A stretch of 64,000 nucleotides of DNA. Origin: Planomonospora sp. ID67723. GTDB lineage: Bacteria; Actinomycetota; Actinomycetes; Streptosporangiales; Streptosporangiaceae. The position numbers were made by a program, and so were the translations under genes. Of this stretch, positions 27,119 to 36,043 are shown one piece after another (the first letter of the stretch is position 1; every line of letters begins with the position of its first letter). The stretch lies in contig NZ_JABTEZ010000001.1 in NCBI RefSeq assembly GCF_015711605.1, positions 2,260,001 to 2,324,000 of the forward strand, given 5' to 3'. The notes under the pieces were generated by a model, which was not told where the DNA came from, made no database searches, and worked only from the letters and a program-made list of their open reading frames with translations.

Positions 27119-27457
27119 CCGGCGTCCTGCCGGGCAAGATCCATGACCTGACCGCCGCCCGCATCCGGGGCATCCTGCGCATGCTGGAACGGGCCGGCAT
27201 CGTCACGCTCGCCGACAAGGGCTATCAGGGCGCGGAAGGCCCGGTGGTCACGCCGTACAAGGGACAGGAACAAGCCTGTCTCCCAGAAGCGGGCCAACCG
27301 CTCCCACGCCCGGCTGCGCGGCCGGGGTGAACGTGCCAACGCCCAGCTCAAGAGCTGGCGCATCCTGCGCAAGCTCCGCCGCAGTCCCGGCAAGGCCGGG
27401 CACCTGTGCAAGGCCGTCGTCGCCGTCCTGCAGAACTACGAGGTCGCCCGACGATGA
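27119..27457 (+). pseudogene. Second transposase C-terminal fragment, frameshifted
   Basis: On the + strand the sequence reads VLPGKIHDLTAARIRGILRM, GIVTLADKGYQGAEGPVVTP, shifts frame at about 27265, and ends as RGERANAQLKSWRILRKLRR ... AVVAVLQNYEVARR. The motif DKGYQGAE and the E of RGERANAQLKSW belong to another IS5-like family than the fragment to the left. The 285 bp that follow up to the TetR gene hold nothing I can name. Confidence 0.78.
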
Positions 27458-27742
27458 AAAAGGTGCACTTCACCAGTCCCGCCGATCGGCGCTCGTCAGG
27501 CATGGTCGGCCCACCGGCTCCACTTCTTGGGTACGGTGACCTGTCCGGACACCGGTACGGCAACAACCGGCATCCCCGCCCGTCACCGCCGCAGCGGAGC
27601 CATCCACCCCATCGGCCAGACGCTCTCCCGGGAAGCGAGGCAAGGGGCGATGACCTCTCCGACATGGCTGAGCGACCGATCCGGGGTGACCCGGCACACC
27701 AAGCCAGGAGCGGGCCAGGACGCCCCTGCAAGCTACCGATCC

Positions 27743-28384
27743 TCAGTGACGCGCATGAGGTGCGGGCGGCATGGTTGCCGAAGTTTCGCCGGATCGGGGT
27801 GCCGTGTTGAGCGCTCGCAAGGCGTGCTCGATCAACTCGCCGAGTTGGCGAGAATCGGGCATGCCCAGGTGGAAGACGAGCCGGTGGTAGAGAGGTCCGT
27901 ACAGCAGGTCCACCGCGATATCCAGGTCCGCGTCGGTGGCGATTTGTCCTTCGAGCTGCGCTCGGCGCATGCGCTCTTTGAACTGCGCGATGCGGGGTGC
28001 GATGAGCCGTTCCCGGAGTTCGTGCGCCAGATCGGCATTCTGGAGGGCCTCGGCGATCAGCCCGACAACCGCGGAGCGATCCGCGGGCGAGAGCAGAGCG
28101 ATGACGGCGGTGAGTTGGGTACGCAGGTCCACGACAAGATCACCCGTGTCCGGGTAGTCGACCACCGTGGTCGCCAAGTCGTCGAGTGCCTCCAGCACCA
28201 CGGCTCCCTTCGACGGCCACCACCGGTAGATGGTCTTCTTGCTCACGCCGGCGCTCGCGGCGATGCCCTCGATCGTGAGCTGGCCATAGCCGGACTCGAT
28301 GCACAGCCGTAACGCCGCCTCGAGGATGGCGCGACGGCTGGCTTCGCTGCGGCGGTGCGGATTCGGAGGCACGGACACGCTCAC
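27743..28384 (-). CDS. TetR-family repressor
   Basis: About 213 residues. The N-terminal HTH is ASRRAILEAALRLCIESGYG, TIEGIAASAGVSKKTIYRWW then PSKGAVVLEAL, typical of TetR proteins, and the rest is a helical ligand domain. The likely start is a GTG at 28384 (a GTG one codon upstream is possible), just inside a promoter region with a perfect inverted repeat. It is divergent from a dihydrofolate-reductase-fold gene that it probably represses. Confidence 0.87.
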   Translation of the reverse strand: MSVSVPPNPHRRSEASRRAILEAALRLCIESGYGQLTIEGIAASAGVSKKTIYRWWPSKGAVVLEALDDLATTVVDYPDTGDLVVDLRTQLTAVIALLSPADRSAVVGLIAEALQNADLAHELRERLIAPRIAQFKERMRRAQLEGQIATDADLDIAVDLLYGPLYHRLVFHLGMPDSRQLGELIEHALRALNTAPRSGETSATMPPAPHARH

Positions 28385-28402
28385 CACCCTACGGGAAACG
28401 GA

Positions 28403-28437
28403 ACGTGTCGTATTGACATCACGGATAAACGACACGT
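28403..28437. promoter_or_regulatory. TetR operator over a promoter
   Basis: ACGTGTCGT (28403-28411) and ACGACACGT (28429-28437) form perfect 9-bp arms 17 bp apart. A consensus -35 TTGACA (28413-28418) sits between the arms and TAGCGT (28436-28441) is at -10 distance towards the gene at 28522. A bound repressor would block this promoter. Confidence 0.65.
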
Positions 28438-28521
28438 AGCGTGTCGCCTCCGATGTGGGCTCGGTTCTGCGTCGGCAGGCCGCCGGAGTGCCGCCGTACT
28501 ACTACGTAATCGGAGTATCCA

Positions 28522-29127
28522 ATGAGCAAGGTCGTTGCCGCGATGTCGATCTCGGTCGACGGGTACGTCGGGGGAAGTGATCCCGAGCAGTGGTTCCCCG
28601 TACACAACCGGGTGCACGGCTGGGTGTTCCACCTGGCAGCCTGGCGGGAACGCCAGGGCATGACTGGGGGCGACCACACGGTCTCCTCGGACCTGGTCGC
28701 CGAAGAGTTCGCCGACACCGGCGCCTATGTCATGGGACGTACCATGTTCGACTTCGGCGAAGAGCCCTGGGGCGAGCAGCCGCCGTTTCGCGTTCCGGTG
28801 TTCGTGGTCACCCACCACGAGCGTGAGCCCTTGCACCGGATCGGCACCAGCTTCACGTTCGTGACCGAAGGGCTGGAATCCGCAATCAAGCAAGCCGTCG
28901 AGGCCGCCGAGGGGCGCGACGTGTTCCTGTCGGGTGGCGCGAGCATCGTCCAGCAAGCGATCGCCGCCGGACTGCTCGACGAACTGCATCTGCACCAGGC
29001 ACCGGTGCTGCTCGGCGCCGGAATCCGGCTGTGGGACCACATCGGGCCAGGCTGGAAGGAACTCACACCCATCCGCGTCACGCCTGGCAACGGTGTGACG
29101 CACCTGTACTACCAGTTCCTCCGCTGA
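28522..29127 (+). CDS. Dihydrofolate reductase-fold (RibD C-terminal type) protein
   Basis: A 201-residue protein with the start KVVAAMSISVDGYVGG, the central YVMGRTMFDFGEEPWG and the nucleotide-binding VFLSGGASIVQQAIAAGLLD segment, all typical of the RibD C-terminal / DHFR-like family of NADPH reductases. The substrate is unknown. GGAG precedes the ATG. The divergent TetR regulator and the operator suggest induction by a small molecule. Confidence 0.88.
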   Translation: MSKVVAAMSISVDGYVGGSDPEQWFPVHNRVHGWVFHLAAWRERQGMTGGDHTVSSDLVAEEFADTGAYVMGRTMFDFGEEPWGEQPPFRVPVFVVTHHEREPLHRIGTSFTFVTEGLESAIKQAVEAAEGRDVFLSGGASIVQQAIAAGLLDELHLHQAPVLLGAGIRLWDHIGPGWKELTPIRVTPGNGVTHLYYQFLR

Positions 29128-29531
29128 CCTTCGGCACTCGTCGCGAAACCGCCGATTGCGAGGTGGAGGGTCCTCACCCCGACGTGCGGGCACACTGAGT
29201 GCCGGATCACTGAGATCGTTCCATCTCGAAGCCTCAGGTCAACGTGCTGGTGTGATCCAGTAAGGGCGTGCTCCCACTGGTTGCGGACGGTGATCATGCG
29301 GGTGATCGTCTGTCATCGGACGTGCTCGGTGGCGGCCAGCGGTGATGACCGGGTGCTCGGCTTCGTCGTCCAGGTCGACGAAGCCGAGACCGACGAAGGC
29401 ACCCAGCCCGGCCTCACGCAGCCGGGCGGTGAGCCGGTTATGGCGGGCGGCTGCGGTCTCGACGACCCATCCGGCCGCCGACTGGCCCACTTCGGGAGTT
29501 CGCACCACGCCGACGACTGGGTTGAACTTCC
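29128..29531. other. Gene-free stretch
   Basis: Open frames exist here on both strands but none has a start with a ribosome site or a family I recognise. The stretch looks like decayed DNA between the reductase gene and a methyltransferase fragment. Confidence 0.4.
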
Positions 29532-29684
29532 CTCACCGGCAGCCCGCTCTCGATCCGCTTCCAGCGCGTGCCGTTGGAGACGTTCCTGGGCGGGCTACTG
29601 ACCGCCGGGTTCGTCCTGGAACGGCTGATCGAACCGCGGCCGATCCCTGGAGCTGCGAGAAATCAACGAGGCCGCTCACAATAA
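29532..29684 (+). pseudogene. C-terminal fragment, probably of a methyltransferase
   Basis: The frame reads LTGSPLSIRFQRVPLETFLG, LLTAGFVLERLIEPRPIPGA and a stop. The pattern of a hydrophobic R-P-L strand, then LTAGFVLERLIEPRP, is common at the end of class I SAM-dependent methyltransferases. Only about 50 residues remain. The end lies within a tandem duplication. Confidence 0.5.
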
Positions 29685-29702
29685 AACGAGGCCGCTCACA
29701 AT
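29665..29702. repeat. Tandem 20-bp duplication
   Basis: AACGAGGCCGCTCACAAT occurs at 29665-29682 and again at 29685-29702, a head-to-tail duplication with a 20-bp period. It changes the end of the methyltransferase fragment. Confidence 0.85.
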
Positions 29703-29898
29703 GAGCTGCACCGGGCACCGTGCTTCCTCGCTGTCAGGCTGACGCATCCTTGATCACACGAGATGAAAATAGCTCACTCATGTTCAATGCGAGAGACATG
29801 TCAAGATCTTGAGCACGTCGAGCACGTACCGTTCGGCAACGACACGCTGCCCGTCACCACCGATCACGCCGCCACGACCTGCACATGGCGGGACGAGA

Positions 29899-29939
29899 AG
29901 AAGGCCCTTGGGCGGGCATCCCGCCGTTCAGGGCCTTCT
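29899..29939. terminator. Two-part hairpin terminator
   Basis: AGAAGGCCC pairs with GGGCCTTCT, enclosing a second hairpin GCGGG-CAT-CCCGC. It lies about 50 bp behind the stop of the DUF1801 gene on the minus strand and is the only transcription-end signal in the gap 29685-29992, which otherwise holds no gene. Confidence 0.6.
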
Positions 29940-29992
29940 CCCAGGCGTGCCGGTTCGCCGCGGGACCCGCGCGATCACCGATCGGCGCGGTC

Positions 29993-30352
29993 CTACTCGT
30001 CCATCAGATTCACCCAGTCGTTCACCAGCTTCTCCAGCGTGGCCTTGCCCGCTTTGATCTCGGCCATGCTGCGGAACTTGGCGTAGGCCCGCCCCTTGGG
30101 TCCCGCCTCCAGCAGGCCCGACTCGTCCTTGAGCAGGGACCCCTTGTGGAAGATGACGGGGACGTAGTCCTTCACCCTCGGGTTGAGGCTGGCCATTTCC
30201 TCTTTGTAGGCGAAGCTGGGGCCTCCCCACTTCACGTCTTCTTCGATTTTCGGGTTCGCTTTGATGATGATTTCCCGGATGGCTTCCATCTCCGCTTTCA
30301 TGGGATGGTCGAGCTTGCCCAGGAAATCTTCTACTTTCTGCGTTCCGCTCAT
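29993..30352 (-). CDS. DUF1801 (YdhG-like) protein
   Basis: A 119-residue protein with EAIREIIIKANPKIEEDVKW, GGPSFAYKEEMASL and FHKGSLLKDESGLLEAGPKG, the pattern of the DUF1801 family whose molecular role is not settled. It is soluble, rich in lysine and glutamate, and unlike its neighbours in base use (many AAG and GAA codons, TTT runs), which suggests it came from elsewhere. The ribosome site is weak. Confidence 0.85.
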   Translation of the reverse strand: MSGTQKVEDFLGKLDHPMKAEMEAIREIIIKANPKIEEDVKWGGPSFAYKEEMASLNPRVKDYVPVIFHKGSLLKDESGLLEAGPKGRAYAKFRSMAEIKAGKATLEKLVNDWVNLMDE

Positions 30353-30694
30353 GTTCGAGTACTACACCACGGGCATGGAGCGCACAACGCCGCGCATTCC
30401 GTTCTGGGGTCGTGCCGCCGGGCTTAGGGGTGCGGGCGGGCGCGATCGCGCGGCGGCGACGTGGGGCGGGCGGCGGCGCGGTGCCGGAGGGGAGCGGGAG
30501 GTCGTGGCGGCACACCGCCGCAGCCTGCGCACCCCCTTACCGGTCGTCACCCCCGCATCGCAACTGGACTGTTGACAAGAAGTGGATCCGCTTGGGCAAC
30601 TTGCTGACCTCGTCTTTCCTTTCCCGCCGGGCCCCGAGGGAGCAGAGTTGTCCTTGCAAGAGCGAGTCGATCGCCAAATAAAAGGAGTCAGGAA

Positions 30695-31132
30695 ATGCAG
30701 AAGAAGACCGGTTTCCTCGTCAAGCTCGGTGTCGCCGCCACTGTCGCGGCCGGTGCGCTGACCCTCGTGTCGCAGCCGGCGGCCCTGGCTGCCGCTCCCG
30801 GTTTCTCGGTGACGCCGGCCGCGGGCCTGTCGGACGGCGACACCGTCACGGTGGCGATCACCGGCGCGACGGCGGGTGAGCAGTTCAGTGTCGTGCAGTG
30901 TGCGACTGTCGCCGAGCAGCTCGCGTGCAACGAGGCGACCGCCAAGACGGTCACCGTGGGCGCTGACGGGTCCGTCGGCTCCACGTTCGTGGTGCGGAAG
31001 AGCTTCCAGGGTGTGACCCCGCCGGCGAGCACCCCGGTCGGCACGGTGGACTGCACCGTCGTCACCTGCTTCGTCAGCGCCGGGAACGAGAGCTCCTTCC
31101 TCGGCTCCCAGGCGCTCTCCTTCACGGGGTAG
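30695..31132 (+). CDS. Neocarzinostatin-family secreted apoprotein
   Basis: A 145-residue precursor with a clear signal peptide (KKTGFLVKLGVAATVAAGAL, cleavage near LAA-APG). The mature part of about 112 residues keeps the apoprotein pattern: VTPAAGLSDGDTVTVA, QCATVAEQLACN, VVRKSFQGV and GTVDCTVVTCFV. The four cysteines form the two family disulfides. Family members (neocarzinostatin, actinoxanthin) wrap an enediyne chromophore. AAAGGAG precedes the ATG. No enediyne synthase is in the window, so the ligand is open. Confidence 0.9.
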   Translation: MQKKTGFLVKLGVAATVAAGALTLVSQPAALAAAPGFSVTPAAGLSDGDTVTVAITGATAGEQFSVVQCATVAEQLACNEATAKTVTVGADGSVGSTFVVRKSFQGVTPPASTPVGTVDCTVVTCFVSAGNESSFLGSQALSFTG

Positions 31133-32003
31133 CCGTACCCGGTGAGCCGGCGGTGGCCGGGCCGCCCGCGCCGCCTTCCCGAAGAAGACGGCGCGGGCCC
31201 CGGTGCCCGTCCTCCGGTGACCAGCGCCGGTGGGTTACGGCTCGGTTGCGTGGGGTGGCCGGACGGTGATCGTGCAAACGGTCCTGCTCGGCGGCGTTTC
31301 CCGGACGGTGCGGGCGTGGGCCGAAGTGCCTTTGCGCTCACGGATTTTCGCTCGGGAGCGTCGGACGAGTCGAGGGCTGCCCCCGATCTCTTCGAAGGCT
31401 GCGGACGAACCGCAGGCGGCGGCGCGGCCGATCCTGCGGACGAGTGCGCGAAGCGCGACGGTGAAGGAGAACCGGCCAGGGACGACCGGCTTGTTCAGAT
31501 CACATGGGCCACAGCGGCGCGTGCGATCTGGACGAGCCGGTCGACGACGAAAACTGATCACCTCATCGACCACCCAGGAGGGTACGAGTTCGGTGACCGC
31601 CCCCGGTCCGCGACCACCTCCGTTGCGGCCCCTCCGAACCGGCCCGACCAACCCCGCCATCTTGATCGGAGAACAGCGGGCCCGGCCTGCCAACCGCGAC
31701 TTTTCGTTCCCATGCCCGTCGCGGCTCGGTGTCTTACCAGGGCGGTTACCCCGGAGCGCGGTCGCCCGGAAACGAGGGAGGGGCCCGCGAGGAGCAGCGG
31801 AGCGGGGACATCAGACCAGCCCGGCGGGGAAGCCCATTCGGCGTCCCCGAACCGACGCCGAAGCCTGCCGCGTCGGAGGACGACACCGAGCAACCGCTGC
31901 CCCAAGATCAGTGCCGAGACGACCTCTCAAGCCTCGAAACGGCCGTTGACCGGTGGCGTGCCCCTTTCCGGCCCACCTGTCCGCCCCCTCTTCGGGCGGG
32001 TCG
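31133..32003. other. 870-bp gene-free stretch
   Basis: Behind the apoprotein gene a hairpin CCCGCGCCG (31165-31173) / CGGCGCGGG (31189-31197) may end its transcript. The remaining 800 bp have open frames on both strands but none with a plausible start or a family I recognise; most are products of high GC content. Confidence 0.45.
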
Positions 32004-32858
32004 TCAACGGCTTCGCGGGGACGCGGCGAAGTGCTCCTGTCCCACAACGGCGAGCAGTCGCAGCTTCTCGTAGCCCTCGGTGCGCGGGGGAGCGGTGAGC
32101 ACGAGCAGTGCCTGGGACTGGTCCTCGGTGAACAGGACCTGGCAGTCCAGCTCGATGGGGCCGAGTTCGGGATGGATGAGGGTCTTGTGGTCGGCGAAGC
32201 GCTTGGCGACCTCGTGCCGGTCCCACAGCTCGGCGAACTCCGCGCTCGCCTTCTGCAGCGCCCGGACGAGCTCGCCGGCCCGGGACCGGGGCCCCATCGA
32301 TCCGTAGGCGGCACGCAGGTTCGCGACCTGGGCGCGGCTTTGCCTGTCGCGGTCGTTGTCGGGGTAGCGCAGCCGTTCGGCGGGATCGGTGAACCAGCGG
32401 TAGATCTCGCTGCGGGCGAGGCCCGTGTGGCCGGACTTGTCGCCGAACAGGGCGTCGGCCATCCGGTTCTGCACCAGCGTCTCGCCCAGGTTGGACAGGA
32501 TGAGCGCCGGGGTGTCGTCGAGGCGGTCGAGCACCCGCAGCAGGGCGGGAGCCACGTGCGTCGCGGCCACGACCGACACCGGAGGGTTGTGCCCCGCAAT
32601 CTGGAACAGGTAGTCGCGTTCGTCGCCGGTCAGGCGCAGCGCACGGGCGAGGGAGGCGAGCATCTGTCCGCTGGGCTGGGGGCCGCGCTGCTGTTCGAGC
32701 CGCGTGTAGTAGTCGGCCGACATCGCGGCGAGGGCCGCCACCTCCTCGCGCCGCAGGCCGGGGGCCCGGCGGCGTGCGCCGGCGGGGAGGCCGACGTCTT
32801 CCGGCTGCAGTGCCTCCCGGCGGCGGCGGAGGAAGTCGGCGAGTGCTCTGCGGTCCAT
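32004..32858 (-). CDS. XRE-family regulator with MmyB-like ligand domain
   Basis: A 284-residue protein. The N-terminal HTH (RRRAPGLRREEVAALAAMSA, DYYTRLEQQRGPQPSGQML) and the C-terminal domain (NLGETLVQNRMADALFGDKS ... FTEDQSQALLVLTAPP) match the common actinobacterial MmyB-type regulators, whose second domain is PAS-like. It is divergent from a short-chain dehydrogenase gene with about 110 bp between them, and this family usually controls such a divergent oxidoreductase. Confidence 0.92.
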   Translation of the reverse strand: MDRRALADFLRRRREALQPEDVGLPAGARRRAPGLRREEVAALAAMSADYYTRLEQQRGPQPSGQMLASLARALRLTGDERDYLFQIAGHNPPVSVVAATHVAPALLRVLDRLDDTPALILSNLGETLVQNRMADALFGDKSGHTGLARSEIYRWFTDPAERLRYPDNDRDRQSRAQVANLRAAYGSMGPRSRAGELVRALQKASAEFAELWDRHEVAKRFADHKTLIHPELGPIELDCQVLFTEDQSQALLVLTAPPRTEGYEKLRLLAVVGQEHFAASPRSR

Positions 32859-32969
32859 GCGTTCAGTATCCGTCCCGGACCCGAGAGCCGACGACCGCGA
32901 ACCAGGGATCGCCGATCCCCCGATGAGCGCTCTCTGCACCCGCCGGAGCCCGCGGCCCAGAGTGGACGC

Positions 32970-33734
32970 ATGCAGATCTCAGGGAACACCATCTTCATCC
33001 CGGGCTCCACGAGCGGCATCGGCCTGGCCCTCGCGGTCGAGCTGATGGCCGAGGGGAACACGGTCATCGTCGGCGGACGCCGCGCCGACCTGCTGGAGCG
33101 GATCGCCGCGGAGCACCCGGGCATCGACACCGTTCAGATCGACACGACCGATCCCGCGAGCGTCGACTCCGCCGCGAAGGAGGTGCTGGCCAGGCACCCG
33201 GACCTCAACGTCCTGGTCACGATGGCCGGCGTCATGCGCATCGAGGACTGGCACCGGCCCGAGTCGTTCCTCGCCTCGGCCGAGTCGGTCATCACGACCA
33301 ACCTGCTCGGCCCGATCCGCCTCATCGCCGCGTTCGTCGAGCACCTGCAGAAGCAGCCGGACGCCACCATCGTCACCGTCTCCTCGGGCCTGGCGTTCGC
33401 ACCGCTCAAGGTCACGCCGAGCTACAACGCGTCGAAGGCCGCGATCCACATGCTCAGCGAGTCGATCCGGCTGCAGCTCGCCGACACGACCGTGAAGATC
33501 GTGGAACTCGAACCGCCGTCGGTGCGCACCTCGTTGCTGCCCGGTCAGGAGGACAGCGCGTTCGCGATGCCGCTCGAGGAGTTCGTGGCGGAGGTCGTCG
33601 AGCTGCTCCGGACGCAGCCGGACGCCAAGGAGATCCAGGTCGAACGCGTGAAGTTCCTGCGCTACGGCGAGGCGCGGGGTGACTACGACCGGGTCGTCGA
33701 GGTGCTCAACGCGTCCGACCCGCACGGCAGATAA
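32970..33734 (+). CDS. Short-chain dehydrogenase/reductase (DltE-like)
   Basis: A 254-residue Rossmann enzyme: cofactor loop IPGSTSGIGLALA near the start, NVLVTMAGVM, then the catalytic S in TVSSGLAF and YNASKAA (Y and K). The tail EIQVERVKFLRYGEARGDYD is typical of the DltE-like group. The substrate is unknown. The reading frame is open far upstream, but the ATG at 32970 is the first that fits the family and respects the divergent regulator. Confidence 0.92.
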   Translation: MQISGNTIFIPGSTSGIGLALAVELMAEGNTVIVGGRRADLLERIAAEHPGIDTVQIDTTDPASVDSAAKEVLARHPDLNVLVTMAGVMRIEDWHRPESFLASAESVITTNLLGPIRLIAAFVEHLQKQPDATIVTVSSGLAFAPLKVTPSYNASKAAIHMLSESIRLQLADTTVKIVELEPPSVRTSLLPGQEDSAFAMPLEEFVAEVVELLRTQPDAKEIQVERVKFLRYGEARGDYDRVVEVLNASDPHGR

Positions 33735-34148
33735 CCGGGCAGGCGCCGGAGCCGGGGCACCGACCCGGTCCGCGAGGACCGGTGCTCGGAAAAGAGCCGT
33801 TGAGCGGCGGCTTACGCGCCGGCGGCCGGCCTGCGGGAGATCTCCTCACGCCCGGTGAGGGCCGGAGGCCGAGGAGAGCGGCGGGCCGGAGGCCGAGGAG
33901 AGCGGCGGGCCGGAGCCGGTCGGATCCCACCGGCCCGGGTGAGAGACCGGCACAGGTGGTCGGTCGTGGGCGGTGCGTCGGCCCCTTGAGGCCGCCGTCG
34001 TTCTCAGGACGGTGTTCTCACGGGCGGTGTGGAGACCGGCTCGGCACGGGCGTCGTCATCGCCGCCGCTGAAGCGGCTGGCATCTCAAACCAGCTTACGT
34101 TTGTCCTTTTTGTTCCCGTGAGAGGGGTATGAGGTTATTGGACTAGCG
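33735..34148. other. Gene-free stretch with a 24-bp tandem repeat
   Basis: A unit of 24 bp (GCCGGAGGCCGAGGAG plus AGCGGCGG) stands twice in tandem at 33861-33884 and 33885-33908, with the start of a third copy. No gene is seen. The AT-rich end around 34095-34130 (TTACGTTTGTCCTTTTTG) probably holds the promoter of the histidine kinase that follows. Confidence 0.6.
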
Positions 34149-35372
34149 ATGGAGGCGGTCATGGTTCGGCAGTGGTCCGTACTCGGAGAAGGGCCGGGCC
34201 ATGCCGCCCGGCAGATGGCGCTGCTGTTCACCCTGGGCACTGCCCTGACCATGGTGAAGGCGCTGTCGGTCCCGGCCGACCAGCGGCTCCTGTTCGGCGG
34301 TCTGGCCGCGCTGCAGGCGGCCGCGGCCGCGGCCGGATGGTGGTCGATCTGGCGGCGGCTGCACCCATGGGCGCCGCTGGCCTTGGCCCTGCCCGCCTTC
34401 GTGGTCTTATCCGCCTCCATGTGGGCGGCCGGCGGTACCGTCGCCAATGCCGCCCCGTTCTTCGTGCTGGTGTTCGTCTGGATCGGCCTGCACTTTCCCG
34501 CTCGCGCCGCGCTGGCGGTGGCGCCGGTGGCGTTATTGGCCTACCTGACCCCGCTGGTCGCCGCCGGCCGCCCATCGGCGGTGCTCACCAGCGCGGTGTT
34601 GTTCATCCCGACGCTGGTCGCCGTGGCCGCGGTGATCGCCCGCCAGGTCGACCACCACCGCCGCGACCGCGCCGCCCTGCATCGCGCCGAGCGGTGGCGG
34701 GCCGCGCTGACCTCGACCCTGGCCCACGACGTGCGCTCCCCTCTGACCTCGGTGCAGTTCACCCTGGAGACCCTTTACGACGACATCGACGACCTGCCCT
34801 CCGAACAGCGCCGGGAGCTCATCACGATGGCGCTGCGGCAGACCGGCCGGATCCGCCGCCTGGCCATGAGCCTGCTGGATGCCGACCGCGTCGACGCCGA
34901 AGGCCACCTCCGGCTGGATCTGCAGCCCGTCCCGCTGCGCGCCGCGATCGACGAGGCCCTGGCCCACCTGCACGGCCCCGTCACCGTCGACATGGACGAC
35001 GACGTGAAGGTGTACGCCGACCCGCAGCGGCTGGAACAGATCCTGATCAACCTGACCACCAACGCCCTGCGCCACGGTGAGCCTCCGATCGTCATCAGCG
35101 CCGCCCCCACCCTCGGCGGCCACGTCGCCATCCAGGTGCGCGACCACGGCATGGGCGTGCCCGAGGACAAGCGCGAGGCGCTGTTCTCCCGCTTCAGCAG
35201 CGCCGACACCGCCCCCGAATCGGTCGGCCTCGGATTGTGGATCACCCGGCAGCTGGCCCGCGCCCACGGCGGCGACGTCACCTACGCCCCCGCCGACCCC
35301 GGCGCCTGCTTCACCATCACCCTGCCCGAGGCCGATCCGGAACCCTCTCACCGGGCCGGCGCCCGTCTGTGA
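34149..35372 (+). CDS. Membrane sensor histidine kinase
   Basis: A 407-residue protein. About five membrane segments in residues 20-170 (LFGGLAALQAAAAAAGWWSI, FFVLVFVWIGLHFPARAALA) form the sensor. The kinase follows with the H box TLAHDVRSPLTSVQ, N box NLTTNALRHG, G1 DHGMGVP and G2 GLGLWI. It should phosphorylate a response regulator, but none lies in the window. The start is either this codon or the ATG four codons later. Confidence 0.92.
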   Translation: MEAVMVRQWSVLGEGPGHAARQMALLFTLGTALTMVKALSVPADQRLLFGGLAALQAAAAAAGWWSIWRRLHPWAPLALALPAFVVLSASMWAAGGTVANAAPFFVLVFVWIGLHFPARAALAVAPVALLAYLTPLVAAGRPSAVLTSAVLFIPTLVAVAAVIARQVDHHRRDRAALHRAERWRAALTSTLAHDVRSPLTSVQFTLETLYDDIDDLPSEQRRELITMALRQTGRIRRLAMSLLDADRVDAEGHLRLDLQPVPLRAAIDEALAHLHGPVTVDMDDDVKVYADPQRLEQILINLTTNALRHGEPPIVISAAPTLGGHVAIQVRDHGMGVPEDKREALFSRFSSADTAPESVGLGLWITRQLARAHGGDVTYAPADPGACFTITLPEADPEPSHRAGARL

Positions 35373-35538
35373 CGGGAGGACGGCCCTGCCGCCCGCCGCC
35401 GCCCGCCGCCTTCCCCGCACCGGCCGGCGAAGGCGTCCAGGGCGGTCTGCCCGGCACCGGCGGCGGCCGGAGCGTTAAACGATGGGATTCCGCGGTAGAA
35501 CGATGGATCCGTACCCACCTGTTCAGGGAGGCCCCCCG

Positions 35539-35931
35539 ATGGCTCTTTCCCCGGGTGGCGCCCGGTTGTCCGTGGACACCGATGCCGCCACCGGCGGGAT
35601 CACCGTCATGCACGTGCGCGGAGAGCTGGACATCAGCTCGGCACCGATACTGCGGGCGCACCTGGAGCCGCTCCGTAAACAGGCGGATCTGCGTGCTCTG
35701 GTCATGGATATAGCCGAGGTGAGCTTTTGCGACTCCACCGGTCTCAGCGAACTGATCGCGGCCTTCAACCACTGCCGCACCCGTGGTGCCGGGTTCGCCC
35801 TGGCCGGAGCACGGGGGATCATGCAGCGGCTGCTGACCATCACCGGCCTGCGCAGCCATCTGACGATCTTCCCCGACGTGACCACGGCCATTCATGAGAT
35901 GACCAAGGATTCTCTTCCGCTCGACCCCTAG
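35539..35931 (+). CDS. STAS-domain anti-sigma factor antagonist
   Basis: A 130-residue protein of the SpoIIAA/RsbV type, with VRGELDISSAPILRAHLEPL and the phosphorylation site FCDSTGLSELI (serine after D). Such proteins free a sigma factor by binding its anti-sigma kinase when unphosphorylated. AGGGAGG precedes the ATG at 35539. No anti-sigma kinase gene is adjacent; it sits between two histidine kinases. Confidence 0.9.
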   Translation: MALSPGGARLSVDTDAATGGITVMHVRGELDISSAPILRAHLEPLRKQADLRALVMDIAEVSFCDSTGLSELIAAFNHCRTRGAGFALAGARGIMQRLLTITGLRSHLTIFPDVTTAIHEMTKDSLPLDP

Positions 35932-36043
35932 CCCCGCGCGCCCGCCGCGGCGAATGAGTCGCGGGTGGTGCGCTGCCCTCTCGCGAGCGCCATCGTTTTC
36001 GGGGCGATCCCCGAGACGCCTCCGTACGCGCTCCGTTGGCGTG

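Noticed and set aside
29763-30086. A + strand frame of 107 residues
   Set aside because: It crosses the terminator hairpin and the antisense of the DUF1801 gene, and its composition is random.
31953-32969. N-terminal extension of the short-chain dehydrogenase
   Set aside because: It is antisense to the XRE regulator; the Rossmann fold starts at 32970.
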